A stretch of 17,724 bases of DNA. It comes from an uncultured Bacilli bacterium. GTDB taxonomy: Bacteria > Bacillota_I > Bacilli_A > RF39 > UBA660. Where the stretch lies: the NCBI GenBank assembly GCA_947630095.1, contig CANRGI010000008.1, positions 1 through 17,724 of the forward strand, given 5' to 3'. Below are positions 8,210 to 14,955 of this stretch, in pieces. The notes beneath the pieces are model-generated. The model saw only the letters and a list, made by a program, of their open reading frames with translations, was not told the DNA's origin and did no database searches. Position 1 is the first letter of the stretch; every line of letters starts with the position of its first letter. The translations under genes were made by a program, and so were the position numbers.

Positions 8210-9316
8210 ATGGAAGAACTTTGGAAAAGAATAGATATTATAAAGGGAATATGGAATAATGATACTAATTTTATTAATGAGTGGACAAGTGAAGAACTAT
8301 TTGAAATTATCTTAACTTTTGTTAATAACCCTCAAATAAGAAATTTAATAGAAAGAGATGCACAGTCTATAATTGATAGATGTTCAGTAGACTTTGATAT
8401 GTTAAATTATTTTACTATATTATCTTTACTTCATAATAATATTGATAAAGAAAATTGTAAAAAAAGTCTAACTCATACAACTAATAGTATATTTTCTAAA
8501 GAAACTTTATTATATCTTATGAAAGTATATAAAAAGATAAAAGAGATAGGTTTCTCTAATTCAGAACTTTTATTTAATAAAATAATAGAAGATTTAAAAG
8601 AAATGCCTACAGATAAATCTTCTAAAATACTTTTTGATTTATATATATTCCCAGATTTTAAATTATATTTAGATAAAACCCATCGTGTAACAGCAACTCT
8701 TATAGAAACTTATGGTATATATAACCCTGATGTAATAAGTTCTCAAATATTTAATGGAAGTACTATTATAGGTAAATTAATAAAAGATAATAATGAGTTA
8801 ATAGTGGCTAAATATTTAAGAGAATTATTAAAAGAAAAGCAAATATCAGCAAGAAATATTAAAATGATAGGCGGAGGAAGTACCTCTTTAGTTTATCAAA
8901 TAGGAAATAAAGTAATTAAATTTGGAGAAAATCGTCACTCAAGAAGAATATATATTAATCATAGAATTTTAGCCTCTTTAGTAAGAAAGTTAGAATTAGA
9001 TAAAAATGAAAAAGAATTATTTTATGTTGAAATAATGAGATTAGCAAAAACAGGAGATGTTACTATAGAAGAAAGAGACGAATTAAAGAAAGATTTATAT
9101 GACCAAGGTTTAATTTGGGACGACGATAAATTAGAAAACTGTGGAGTACTTATGGAAGGTGACGACAACATAAGTGATATGCCTATAGACTATACTGAAA
9201 TCGCGGGTGTTATTAATAACCCTACTAGGAGAGAAGAATTTATGAAAAGAAAAAGAAAAGTAGTAGTAATAGATAATGACGATATAAGATATAATACTTT
9301 AAGAACTAGTGGATAA
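8210..9316 (+). CDS. Protein with atypical kinase-fold C-terminal domain
   Basis: A 368-aa soluble protein. Residues 1-210 are helical and not recognised. Residues 218-360 carry the marks of a protein-kinase-like fold: a glycine-rich loop I220-G-G-G-S-T-S-L-V-Y, an ATP-binding-type Lys237 in KVIKFGE, a catalytic-loop equivalent W303-D-D-D-K-L-E-N310-C-G-V-L, and a metal-site equivalent V353-I-D355-N-D-D-I. The HRD and DFG motifs of ordinary kinases are not present in standard form. Whether it phosphorylates protein, a small molecule or nothing cannot be read from sequence. The start at 8210 is set by the AAAAAGGAG site and by the promoter, which overlaps the earlier ATG. The next gene begins right at its stop. 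Confidence 0.6.
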   Translation: MEELWKRIDIIKGIWNNDTNFINEWTSEELFEIILTFVNNPQIRNLIERDAQSIIDRCSVDFDMLNYFTILSLLHNNIDKENCKKSLTHTTNSIFSKETLLYLMKVYKKIKEIGFSNSELLFNKIIEDLKEMPTDKSSKILFDLYIFPDFKLYLDKTHRVTATLIETYGIYNPDVISSQIFNGSTIIGKLIKDNNELIVAKYLRELLKEKQISARNIKMIGGGSTSLVYQIGNKVIKFGENRHSRRIYINHRILASLVRKLELDKNEKELFYVEIMRLAKTGDVTIEERDELKKDLYDQGLIWDDDKLENCGVLMEGDDNISDMPIDYTEIAGVINNPTRREEFMKRKRKVVVIDNDDIRYNTLRTSG

Positions 9317-9317
9317 T

Positions 9318-9599
9318 ATGATAGTTAAAGGTCATAATTTTGATATTGATAAACTTATTGAACCAATAGATATAGATAAAAATATACCTAAAAAACGTAA
9401 AAATGGTTTAGTATTAAGAGATAGTCAAATAGAAATACTTAATAGTTATAAAATTAATTATGAATTATTTTCTACTTTAAATTCTCTTATTAATGAAATA
9501 GAAAGTATTATAGATTTATCTGATGGAGATACAGAAGATTTAGAAATGTTATCTTTAGAATTATCAGAAATGAATTATTATAACTATACACATAAATGA
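9318..9599 (+). CDS. Small protein coupled to the kinase-like gene
   Basis: A 93-aa acidic, helical, soluble protein of unknown function. The ATG at 9318 starts one base after the preceding TAA; an in-frame GTG at 9309 overlapping the upstream gene is a second possible start (96 aa). No good ribosome site precedes either, so translation probably depends on coupling, which suggests the two proteins work together. The body has a basic patch (IPKKRKNGLVLRDSQ) then two helices rich in Leu/Ile/Glu (FSTLNSLINEIESI, LEMLSLELSEMN). Its TGA stop shows UGA is a stop codon in this genome. A partner or regulator of the kinase-like protein is plausible but not shown. Confidence 0.6.
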   Translation: MIVKGHNFDIDKLIEPIDIDKNIPKKRKNGLVLRDSQIEILNSYKINYELFSTLNSLINEIESIIDLSDGDTEDLEMLSLELSEMNYYNYTHK

Positions 9600-9605
9600 C
9601 TAGTT

Positions 9606-9628
9606 AACTAATGTTAATTAGTTTTTTT
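9606..9628 (+). terminator. Intrinsic terminator of the kinase-like operon
   Basis: AACTAAT (9606-9612) pairs with ATTAGTT (9617-9623) around a GTTA loop, then a run of T to 9628. Confidence 0.8.
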
Positions 9629-9638
9629 CTTTTAAACA

Positions 9639-9647
9639 TGATATAAT
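9639..9647 (+). promoter_or_regulatory. Extended -10 promoter of the exchanger gene
   Basis: TG (9639-9640), one base, then TATAAT (9642-9647). The -35 position falls in the T-run of the terminator and has no good match. Confidence 0.6.
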
Positions 9648-9667
9648 TAAAATAGGAGTTGGTAACT

Positions 9668-10624
9668 ATGATGGCATTAACTTGTTCAGTTCTTTTAGTA
9701 GTAGGTATATGTATATTAATTTATTATTCAGACCTATTTGTAGACGCAAGTAGTTCATTATCTATTAATTTAAAAATTCCAAAAATAATAGTTGCTCTTA
9801 CTATTGCTTCTTTTGGTACTTGTATGCCAGAACTTGCTATATCTTTTAATAGTATTAGAAGTGGTAATGTAGATATGACTTTAGCAAATGTAATAGGAAG
9901 TTCTATTGTTAATATATTATTAATTGTAGGAGTCGCTGCTATAGTAAAACCAATTAAAGTTAAAGATAGAACAGTTAAAAAAGAGTTACCTTTATTAGTA
10001 CTAATTACAGCAGCATTTTATTTTCTAATAAGTGATGGTCTATTTAAAAAAGGAGCAGTAAGTAGTCTTATAAGAGCAGATGCAATTATGTTACTATGGT
10101 GGTTTTTAGTATTTATATTTTATATTGTTATAGTAGTTAGAAAAAATAAAAATGAAGAATTAGGTAAACCTAAATATCCTTTAAAAAAATCTATAATTTT
10201 AATATTATTAAGTATGGTAGCAATAATTATATCAAGTGATATAGTAGTTGATAATGCAGTTTTACTTGCAGAACAAATAGGAATAAGTCAAAAAGTAATA
10301 ACAATGACTATAATAGTAATAGGAACTAGTTTACCAGAATTAACTATGACAGTCGAGTCAGCAAGAAAAGGCGAATTTGATATGGCTGTTGGAAATATTA
10401 TAGGCACTAATATATTTAATATATGTATTGTATTAGGTTTACCTATAGCAATTTTCGGTACAGTTTCTTCTGCATCATTTAATTTATTAGATACAACAGT
10501 TGTCTTATTAGCGGCAGTAATATTTGCCATATTTGGTTTCTCAGATAAAGAATTAACTAGAAGAGAAGGAGTATGTATGGTATTAATATTCATAGTTTAC
10601 TATGCTTATGTACTGGCAACATAA
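9668..10624 (+). CDS. Sodium/calcium exchanger family membrane protein (CaCA, YrbG-like)
   Basis: A 318-aa inner-membrane antiporter, expected to exchange Ca2+ (or another cation) for Na+ or H+. It has about ten hydrophobic segments and the two inverted alpha repeats that form the ion site: alpha-1 with G50-T-C-M-P-E55-L followed by ANVIGSSIVNILLIVG, and alpha-2 with G219-T-S-L-P-E224-L followed by GNIIGTNIFNICIVLG. The two glutamates that bind the cation are both present. Length matches bacterial CaCA proteins. I choose the ATG at 9668, 9 nt after AGGAG (9654-9658); the next ATG at 9671 is possible. The first repeat has Cys-Met where Ser-Leu is usual. No clear terminator follows. Confidence 0.88.
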   Translation: MMALTCSVLLVVGICILIYYSDLFVDASSSLSINLKIPKIIVALTIASFGTCMPELAISFNSIRSGNVDMTLANVIGSSIVNILLIVGVAAIVKPIKVKDRTVKKELPLLVLITAAFYFLISDGLFKKGAVSSLIRADAIMLLWWFLVFIFYIVIVVRKNKNEELGKPKYPLKKSIILILLSMVAIIISSDIVVDNAVLLAEQIGISQKVITMTIIVIGTSLPELTMTVESARKGEFDMAVGNIIGTNIFNICIVLGLPIAIFGTVSSASFNLLDTTVVLLAAVIFAIFGFSDKELTRREGVCMVLIFIVYYAYVLAT

Positions 10625-10633
10625 AAGTTTTAC

Positions 10634-10662
10634 TTTTCAAATTAAAAATGATATGTTATTAT
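10634..10662 (+). promoter_or_regulatory. Promoter of the structured RNA
   Basis: Weak -35 TTTTCA (10634-10639), 17-bp spacer, TATTAT (10657-10662), with extended -10 TG at 10654-10655. Predicted +1 is 10669, which is the first base of the closing helix of the RNA. Confidence 0.6.
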
Positions 10663-10668
10663 TTATAT

Positions 10669-10808
10669 AGGTAATCGAGGATAGAAAGACATCGTCTATC
10701 GCGGACATAAAGTCTTAAGTGTAGGTTACTCATAAGAGTTTCTAATGAGATGTTGGAAGTGATGCCCAACCTTTTACCTATATGCCTACCTATATGGTAG
10801 GTATTTTT
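10669..10808 (+). ncRNA. Structured leader RNA, candidate riboswitch/attenuator or small RNA
   Basis: A compact fold can be drawn. P1 is AGGTAA (10669-10674) with TTACCT (10774-10779). P2 is GATAGA (10680-10685) with TCTATC (10695-10700). P4 is CTCAT (10729-10733) with ATGAG (10745-10749). P5 is GTTGG (10752-10756) with CCAAC (10766-10770). The 9-nt loops of P2 and P5 contain complementary CATCG (10690-10694) and TGATG (10760-10764), which could kiss. A terminator follows, and the ATPase start lies about 40 nt beyond it. The sequence ACCTATATG occurs twice (10776-10784 and 10788-10796), so the 5' strand of P1 can pair with the 3' side of P1 or invade the terminator stem. It matches no riboswitch class whose core I can recall. 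The ligand, if any, is unknown. Confidence 0.65.
10782..10808 (+). terminator. Terminator within the ATPase leader
   Basis: CCTACC (10785-10790) pairs with GGTAGG (10796-10801) around TATAT, with three more weak pairs below, then five T (10804-10808). It lies between the structured RNA and the ATPase gene, so it would control read-through into that gene. Confidence 0.8.
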
Positions 10809-10846
10809 ATACTGAAACATTTAAATAATTATAAGGGGGTATTAAA

Positions 10847-12031
10847 ATGATTAAAAGAGAACATTATTTAAAACAAATAAGAGAATTTTATGATTGTGAT
10901 TTAATAAAAATTATTACAGGTATACATAAATGTGGTAAAACTAGTTTATTAGAACAAATACAAGAAGAAATTAAAACCAAATCTGATAATATTATTTATT
11001 TAAATTTTGAAAATAAAAATGTTTCACTATCTATAGATAATGCAATATCTTTAATAGATTATGTTGATAAACATAGAAAAGAAGGTAAATGTTATATATT
11101 TTTAGACGAAGTACAACTTTTAGATGGGTGGCCAGATGCTTGTAAAACATTAAGATTATATAATAATTCTTTATTTATAACTGGTTCTAATTCTAAATTA
11201 CTATCAAGAGAATTTACTAAAGAATTAAGTGGTAGATATGTAAGTTTTAAAATAAACCCATTTGTTTATAAAGAAATATTAGAATATACTAAATCTTTAA
11301 ATAAAGAGTGTAGTATAAGTGACTATCTCATATGGGGAGGTTTCCCTAAACAATTTGAATTTGATACTTTAGAAACTAGAATAAAATATTTAAATGACTT
11401 AGACGAAACTATAATAATGAACGATTTAATAAATAGATATAAAATAAAGAAAGTAAATTTATTTAAAAGTTTAACAAATTATATATTACGTTCTAATAGT
11501 AGAATATTTTCTGCTAAATCTATTTATGAATATATAAATAAAAATAATGAAAAATGTTCTCTTAATACTATTATAAAATATTTATCTTATTTAAAAGAAG
11601 CATATATTATAGAAGAAATTAAAAAATATTCTACTAAAACAAAAAATGAATTATCTTATTTTTTTAAAATTTATAACGAAGATGTTTGCTTTAATTCATT
11701 AAGATGTATAGACGAAAAATATGATATAACTCATAATTTAGAAAATATAGTATATAATGAATTAATTTATATGGGATATAAACTTAATGTTTTTAATAAT
11801 GAAGGTAAAGAAATAGATTTTGTTGCTATTAAAGGTAATAAAAAATACTATATACAAGTAGCGTACAGTATAGTAGAAGAAAAAACTTATAATAGAGAAT
11901 TTAATGCTTTTAAAGGTATAGACAATTTATCTAAAAAAATAATAATAACAAATGACGATATTGACTATAGCACTAGCACAGTCGAACATATTAAATTAAA
12001 AGATTTTCTATTAATGGATAGTCTAGACTAA
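10847..12031 (+). CDS. AAA_14 ATPase with DUF4143 domain
   Basis: A 394-aa soluble protein of the widespread AAA_14-DUF4143 family. Walker A is G25-I-H-K-C-G-K-T-S33, Walker B is Y-I-F-L-D87-E88-V-Q, and the sensor segment is LFITGSNSKLLS. SGRYVSFKINPFVYKEIL links to a winged-helix part (about 210-270). The C-terminal DUF4143 domain has a PD-(D/E)XK-like fold with E322-I-D324-F-V and YYIQVAYS, where Gln337 stands in for the usual acidic residue; this is the normal state for the family. Roles are poorly known; members are linked to stress, defence or mobile DNA in various genomes. The ribosome site is AAGGGGGT. Expression probably passes through the upstream leader terminator. Confidence 0.88.
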   Translation: MIKREHYLKQIREFYDCDLIKIITGIHKCGKTSLLEQIQEEIKTKSDNIIYLNFENKNVSLSIDNAISLIDYVDKHRKEGKCYIFLDEVQLLDGWPDACKTLRLYNNSLFITGSNSKLLSREFTKELSGRYVSFKINPFVYKEILEYTKSLNKECSISDYLIWGGFPKQFEFDTLETRIKYLNDLDETIIMNDLINRYKIKKVNLFKSLTNYILRSNSRIFSAKSIYEYINKNNEKCSLNTIIKYLSYLKEAYIIEEIKKYSTKTKNELSYFFKIYNEDVCFNSLRCIDEKYDITHNLENIVYNELIYMGYKLNVFNNEGKEIDFVAIKGNKKYYIQVAYSIVEEKTYNREFNAFKGIDNLSKKIIITNDDIDYSTSTVEHIKLKDFLLMDSLD

Positions 12032-12036
12032 AAATA

Positions 12037-12063
12037 ACCAGAAAAATTCTGGTCTTTTATTTT
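12037..12063. terminator. Bidirectional terminator between convergent genes
   Basis: ACCAGAA (12037-12043) pairs with TTCTGGT (12047-12053) around AAA. The + side continues CTTTTATTTT; the - side continues TATTTTT. It serves both the ATPase gene and the regulator on the opposite strand. Confidence 0.8.
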
Positions 12064-12332
12064 GTAAAATCGTGCTCTTTAAAGAACTCCTCAAAAGGAA
12101 TACCTAAAGCCTTACTTATATGCGCTATAACAGTGATAGAAAAAGTTTGATTAACTTTCTCACTTTCAATATTTGCTATTAATGCTCGAGAAACATCACA
12201 AAGTTCTGCTAATTTCTCTTGAGTAATTCTTCCGTATCTATCACCATATTTTGAATTATTGTTTAACCTATAATATTTTACATTTCTTGAAATCATAGTA
12301 AATATTTCTTCTAATTCTTTAGCATTTGCCAT
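12057..12332 (-). CDS. XRE-family helix-turn-helix regulator
   Basis: A 91-aa DNA-binding protein consisting of little more than a Cro/C1-type helix-turn-helix domain. The HTH lies about residues 37-57 (TQEKLAELCDVSRALIANIE), followed by the family's typical helix ending ALGIPFEEFF. I start at the ATG complementary to 12330-12332, which has AAGGTGG upstream at good spacing; an in-frame start 12 codons earlier has none. It diverges from the surface protein gene across about 135 bp containing two dyads that look like operators, so it probably controls that gene and itself. Its own -10 is likely TACTAT, complement of 12367-12372, with TGT before it. Confidence 0.88.
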   Translation of the reverse strand: MANAKELEEIFTMISRNVKYYRLNNNSKYGDRYGRITQEKLAELCDVSRALIANIESEKVNQTFSITVIAHISKALGIPFEEFFKEHDFTK

Positions 12333-12390
12333 AAAACATACCACCTTATATACTATTATTCTACACATAGTAACATAAAACTATTAATTA

Positions 12391-12413
12391 TATTTAGATT
12401 AGATGTCTAAATA
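12391..12413. promoter_or_regulatory. Operator-like dyad upstream of the surface protein gene
   Basis: TATTTAGA (12391-12398) and TCTAAATA (12406-12413) are perfect 8-bp inverted arms around 7 bp. The dyad ends 2 bp before the -35 of the + strand promoter and covers the expected -35 area of the regulator's promoter. It is a fitting binding site for a dimeric XRE protein; binding is inferred. Confidence 0.6.
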
Positions 12414-12415
12414 TA

Positions 12416-12444
12416 GTGACAAGTCAGAAAAAAAGTGATATACT
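12416..12444 (+). promoter_or_regulatory. Promoter of the surface protein gene
   Basis: GTGACA (12416-12421), 17-bp spacer, TATACT (12439-12444), extended -10 TG at 12436-12437. A second dyad, ACTTTC-ATTA-GAAAGT (12442-12457), overlaps the -10 and the predicted +1 (12451), giving a second possible regulator site. The ribosome site is weak (AAGTAAGTGAT). Confidence 0.7.
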
Positions 12445-12467
12445 TTCATTAGAAAGTAAGTGATAAT

Positions 12468-14363
12468 ATGAAAAAGAAAGTAATAGTAACAATAATAATT
12501 GGAATTTTAATTTTAAGTTTAGTAGTAAGTAGTTTAAGTTATGCGTTTTATAAAACTACTGGGATAAGTAAAGAAGAACATCTAAGTGTAGTAGCAAAGA
12601 AATTAGCAGTAATATTTACAGACAATAGTGAATTAACTGGGGAAATATATCCAGGATATGAAGAAACAAAAACTTTTAGTGTAGAAAATAAAAGTGAGAG
12701 TTTATTTAAGTATGACATTATATTTGAAAATTTAGTAAATACATTTAAAACAAATGGGTTCTTACAATATAGGATAACAAGTGAAGATGGTGGATACAAT
12801 ATGACAGACTTTGAAGATATACCAAAGACTGATACAGAACAAAACATTATATTAGCATATAGTGTACCAATAGAAGACGGAAAGAAACATAATTACAAAT
12901 TAGAAATAAGATATCAAAATAGTGATACAATAGACCAAAGCGACGATATGGGAAGGGTATTAAGTGGTAATTTAGCAATAACTGAAGGAACGAGAGACCC
13001 TAAATTAAAACAAGTAACATTAAATGTAGAAAACGGAACTCCTGAAGCAAGTACAATGGAAGTGTTAGAAGGTAATGATGCAATATTTGAAGTTACACCA
13101 AATGAAAAATATACAACAAATGGTGCAACATTAACTTGTGATAATGATTATAGTACAATATTAAGTGGAAATGTAAAAAGTGTTACAATATCAAATATTA
13201 CAGAGGAAATTACTTGCACATTAAAAATGAGAAAAATACCAAGTTTCATTGCAAAATTAAAAGAGGATAATACAAATATAACAAATAGAAGCAGTTTTAG
13301 TACAATATATAGCATTGCTGGTTTATATGTTGAAAATGACCCTAGATTTTTAGAAGACGATGGTAAGTTACAAAATGAAGTTTACTATTTTGCGGGAGAT
13401 GTAAAAAATAATTGGGTAAAATTTGGAAAAGATAGCGGAGAAGATATTTGGTGGAGAATAATAAGAACAAATGAAGACGGAAGCATAAGATTATTATATG
13501 CGGGAATAGGAACAGCAGGATATAATTCTGTTTCTGGATATATTAAGGGTTTGGTAAAATATAATGCGGATAAAACAGATAAAATGTATGTAGGATATAT
13601 GTATGGAACAACAGGAAGTTTAGAAGAAAATAGAAAAAATAATAATTCTTCACAAATAAAACAAACAATAGATAATTGGTATAATACCAATTTATATAAC
13701 AAAAGTGATAATAAAGGAAATTATTGGAGTGATTATGTAAGTAAAACAACTATATATTGTAATGATAGGTCAACACTAGAAAATACTTCAGCAAATCAAA
13801 TGTGGTGGTATGGAGCAGCAATGAGATTGTCGCCATATACAAGTAGTTATGGTGGAGTATCAAGTAAAGAAGAGTACCATCCAACATTTAAATGCGGAGG
13901 AAATGCAGATGGAAGTGGAAATGGCTTATGGAATAATGCAGATGTAGCAGATAAATTTACAACAGAAAATACAAGACATATAGGTAATGAAGACTTAACC
14001 TATCCGGTTGCCTTAATAACAGCAGACGAAATAGTATATGCAGGAGGGCTACTTGGAGAGGATAATGAAAATATATATTATTATAAAAATAGTTATGGAG
14101 CAAGTGTGACCAGAGATTTTTGGTGGTGGACAATGAGTCCGTGGCGTTTCTATGATAAAGAAGCATTAACATTTATAGTATATAGCGAAAGGATTAATGA
14201 AGGTATGTTAGGTAATGCCGGAGTTGACTATCAAGATGTTTCAACTGGTGCCGTTCGCCCAGTCCTATCTCTAAAGTCTTGTGTAGAAGTAACAGGAAAA
14301 GGAACAACAGACGACCCATACATACCGAGTATAGACGATGCTTGTGCTAATGCAGATAACTAG
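12468..14363 (+). CDS. Membrane-anchored surface protein with C-type-lectin-like C-terminus (DGR variable-protein type)
   Basis: A 631-aa exported protein. Residues 1-27 form a basic start and a single hydrophobic segment (signal or anchor), ending SYAFYKTTG. Residues about 30-175 look like a beta-sandwich. About 180-255 is an Ig-like repeat with paired cysteines (NGATLTCDND, TEEITCTLK). From about 260 a lectin-like/FGE-type fold follows (NWVKFGKDSGEDIWWRIIRT, EDGSIRLLYAG), ending WWWTMSPW...GAVRPVLSLKS, the layout of variable proteins of diversity-generating retroelements (DGRs). The part matching a variable region is 14133-14273 (residues 556-602). It shares its start (ATGAGTCCGT) and end pattern (GTTCGyCCAGT) with the downstream template-like block, but is 3 codons longer and differs at many non-A bases. 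It is therefore a homologue, not a direct copy. A 30-residue Cys-containing tail follows. The target bound is unknown. Confidence 0.75.
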   Translation: MKKKVIVTIIIGILILSLVVSSLSYAFYKTTGISKEEHLSVVAKKLAVIFTDNSELTGEIYPGYEETKTFSVENKSESLFKYDIIFENLVNTFKTNGFLQYRITSEDGGYNMTDFEDIPKTDTEQNIILAYSVPIEDGKKHNYKLEIRYQNSDTIDQSDDMGRVLSGNLAITEGTRDPKLKQVTLNVENGTPEASTMEVLEGNDAIFEVTPNEKYTTNGATLTCDNDYSTILSGNVKSVTISNITEEITCTLKMRKIPSFIAKLKEDNTNITNRSSFSTIYSIAGLYVENDPRFLEDDGKLQNEVYYFAGDVKNNWVKFGKDSGEDIWWRIIRTNEDGSIRLLYAGIGTAGYNSVSGYIKGLVKYNADKTDKMYVGYMYGTTGSLEENRKNNNSSQIKQTIDNWYNTNLYNKSDNKGNYWSDYVSKTTIYCNDRSTLENTSANQMWWYGAAMRLSPYTSSYGGVSSKEEYHPTFKCGGNADGSGNGLWNNADVADKFTTENTRHIGNEDLTYPVALITADEIVYAGGLLGEDNENIYYYKNSYGASVTRDFWWWTMSPWRFYDKEALTFIVYSERINEGMLGNAGVDYQDVSTGAVRPVLSLKSCVEVTGKGTTDDPYIPSIDDACANADN

Positions 14364-14389
14364 AAATAAAATAAAAAATGAGTTATAAT
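14361..14389 (+). promoter_or_regulatory. Promoter of the template-repeat RNA
   Basis: TAGAAA (14361-14366), 17-bp spacer, consensus TATAAT (14384-14389). Predicted +1 is 14396, exactly the first base of the long closing helix of the RNA. Confidence 0.55.
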
Positions 14390-14440
14390 TGTAAGTAGGA
14401 TAATGTTGATAACTGATTAGATGCTTTTAAGGGTTTGTTT

Positions 14441-14575
14441 ATGAGTCCGTATAACGCAGACAGCGATGGCTGGGCGAACGTGTTCAACGTGAACGGTTCA
14501 GGCAGCAACCCTGGCAACTTGAACAACAACAACGTCAACAATTCGAACGGCGTTCGTCCAGTAATTTCTCTTTAA
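14441..14575 (+). repeat. Candidate DGR template repeat (TR)
   Basis: Read from 14441 this block encodes MSPYNADSDGWANVF... through GVRPVISL and a stop at 14573-14575, matching the lectin-fold end of variable proteins. It has 13 Asn codons, 12 of them AAC, although this AT-rich genome normally uses AAT. AAC is the signature codon of DGR templates because changes at its two A positions give many residues and no stop. By my count 58 of 110 bases at 14451-14560 are G/C, against 29 of 110 just downstream. Similarity to a variable protein begins only at ATGAGTCCG; upstream in frame is a TGA (14414). The 3' end (GGCGTTCGTCCAGT) would be the priming-site equivalent. A 44-residue translated ORF with a weak AAGGG site is the less likely alternative. 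Confidence 0.65.
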
Positions 14576-14661
14576 TGATAGTGCTATCATAACGAGAGTT
14601 ATAGTAGATAAGCACTTTAGAGAAACAAATATTATCCTATACCTAATAAGGTTAAAAACTG

Positions 14662-14732
14662 AAAAATATTAATTATATGCGGTTAGTAAAGATAAATTGA
14701 AAGTCATATATAAATTAATATTTTTATTTTTT
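14662..14732 (+). terminator. Terminator of the template-repeat RNA
   Basis: AAAAATATTAAT (14662-14673) pairs perfectly with ATTAATATTTTT (14714-14725). TATATG (14674-14679) with CATATA (14705-14710) extends the stem past a 3-nt bulge. ATTTTTT follows. The next 130 bases (14733-14870) are AT-rich and hold only weak hairpins, the clearest being AAAATACT (about 14743) with AGTATTTT. Confidence 0.6.
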
Positions 14733-14870
14733 GTATATAAATAAAATACTTTTTGAAACTTTTTTCAAGTTATAAAATTTAATTTTGAGAGTATTTTTTG
14801 TAGTTTATAAAACACTAGTGTATTTTACTTTATTCAAAAGTAGATAAAAATAAGGTTAGATATTAAAAAA

Positions 14871-14931
14871 TAGGTAATCAATTTTAAATTTTAGCAAAAA
14901 AATATTTGCTATTTTTATCTTGATTTACCTA
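14871..14931 (+). terminator. Nested hairpins with terminator before the toxin promoter
   Basis: TAGCAAA (14892-14898) pairs with TTTGCTA (14905-14911), followed by five T: an intrinsic terminator. Around it, TAGGTAA-TCAA (14871-14881) and TTGA-T-TTACCTA (14920-14931) form an outer stem with one bulge. The outer right arm contains the -35 of the toxin promoter, so the module is insulated from upstream transcription. Confidence 0.55.
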
Positions 14932-14948
14932 AATAGTTGTGCTAATAT
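14920..14948 (+). promoter_or_regulatory. Promoter of the type I toxin mRNA
   Basis: TTGATT (14920-14925), 17-bp spacer, TAATAT (14943-14948), extended -10 TG at 14940-14941. Predicted +1 is 14955, one base before the 5' arm that pairs with the mRNA 3' end. Confidence 0.65.
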
Positions 14949-14955
14949 GATACTT

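Larger units (their letters stand above)
14396..14732 (+). ncRNA. Structured RNA carrying a DGR-type template repeat
   Basis: An apparent free-standing RNA gene of about 335 nt. Its 5' end TAGGATAATGTT (14396-14407) pairs with AATATTATCCTA (14628-14639): 12 bp with one G-U, enclosing the template block. A hairpin ATGATA-GTGC-TATCAT (14575-14590) lies directly 3' of the template. The RNA ends at a strong terminator (14662-14732). In known DGRs the template RNA is copied by the element's reverse transcriptase with adenine-specific errors, and structured flanks guide priming. No reverse transcriptase or Avd gene is in the window, so this would have to act with an enzyme encoded elsewhere or be a remnant. 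Confidence 0.6.

Noticed and set aside
10623..10637. Terminator after the exchanger gene
   Set aside because: AAAAGT-TTT-ACTTTT can pair, but the stem is short and AT-only and no T-run follows; it also overlaps the -35 of the next promoter.
10625..10846. tRNA, tmRNA, SRP RNA, RNase P RNA or a common riboswitch
   Set aside because: No T-loop/CCA pattern, no GGAAGC-type SRP loop, no RNase P core, and none of the riboswitch cores I can recall by sequence.
13385..13749. Minus-strand reading frames inside the surface protein gene
   Set aside because: Low-complexity hydrophobic translations with no ribosome site, shadows of the AT-rich + strand gene. The same holds for those at 2930-3166, 4015-4218, 10288-10593, 12548-12847 and 13957-14172.
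14133..14273. Direct template/variable-region pair between the surface protein and the block at 14441
   Set aside because: Lengths differ by 9 nt and many differences are at non-A template bases, which DGR mutagenesis does not produce.
14441..14575. The template block as a real 44-residue protein gene
   Set aside because: Only a weak AAGGG site, codon use unlike the genome, and a peptide that is just the end of a larger fold; a template repeat fits better, though translation is not excluded.
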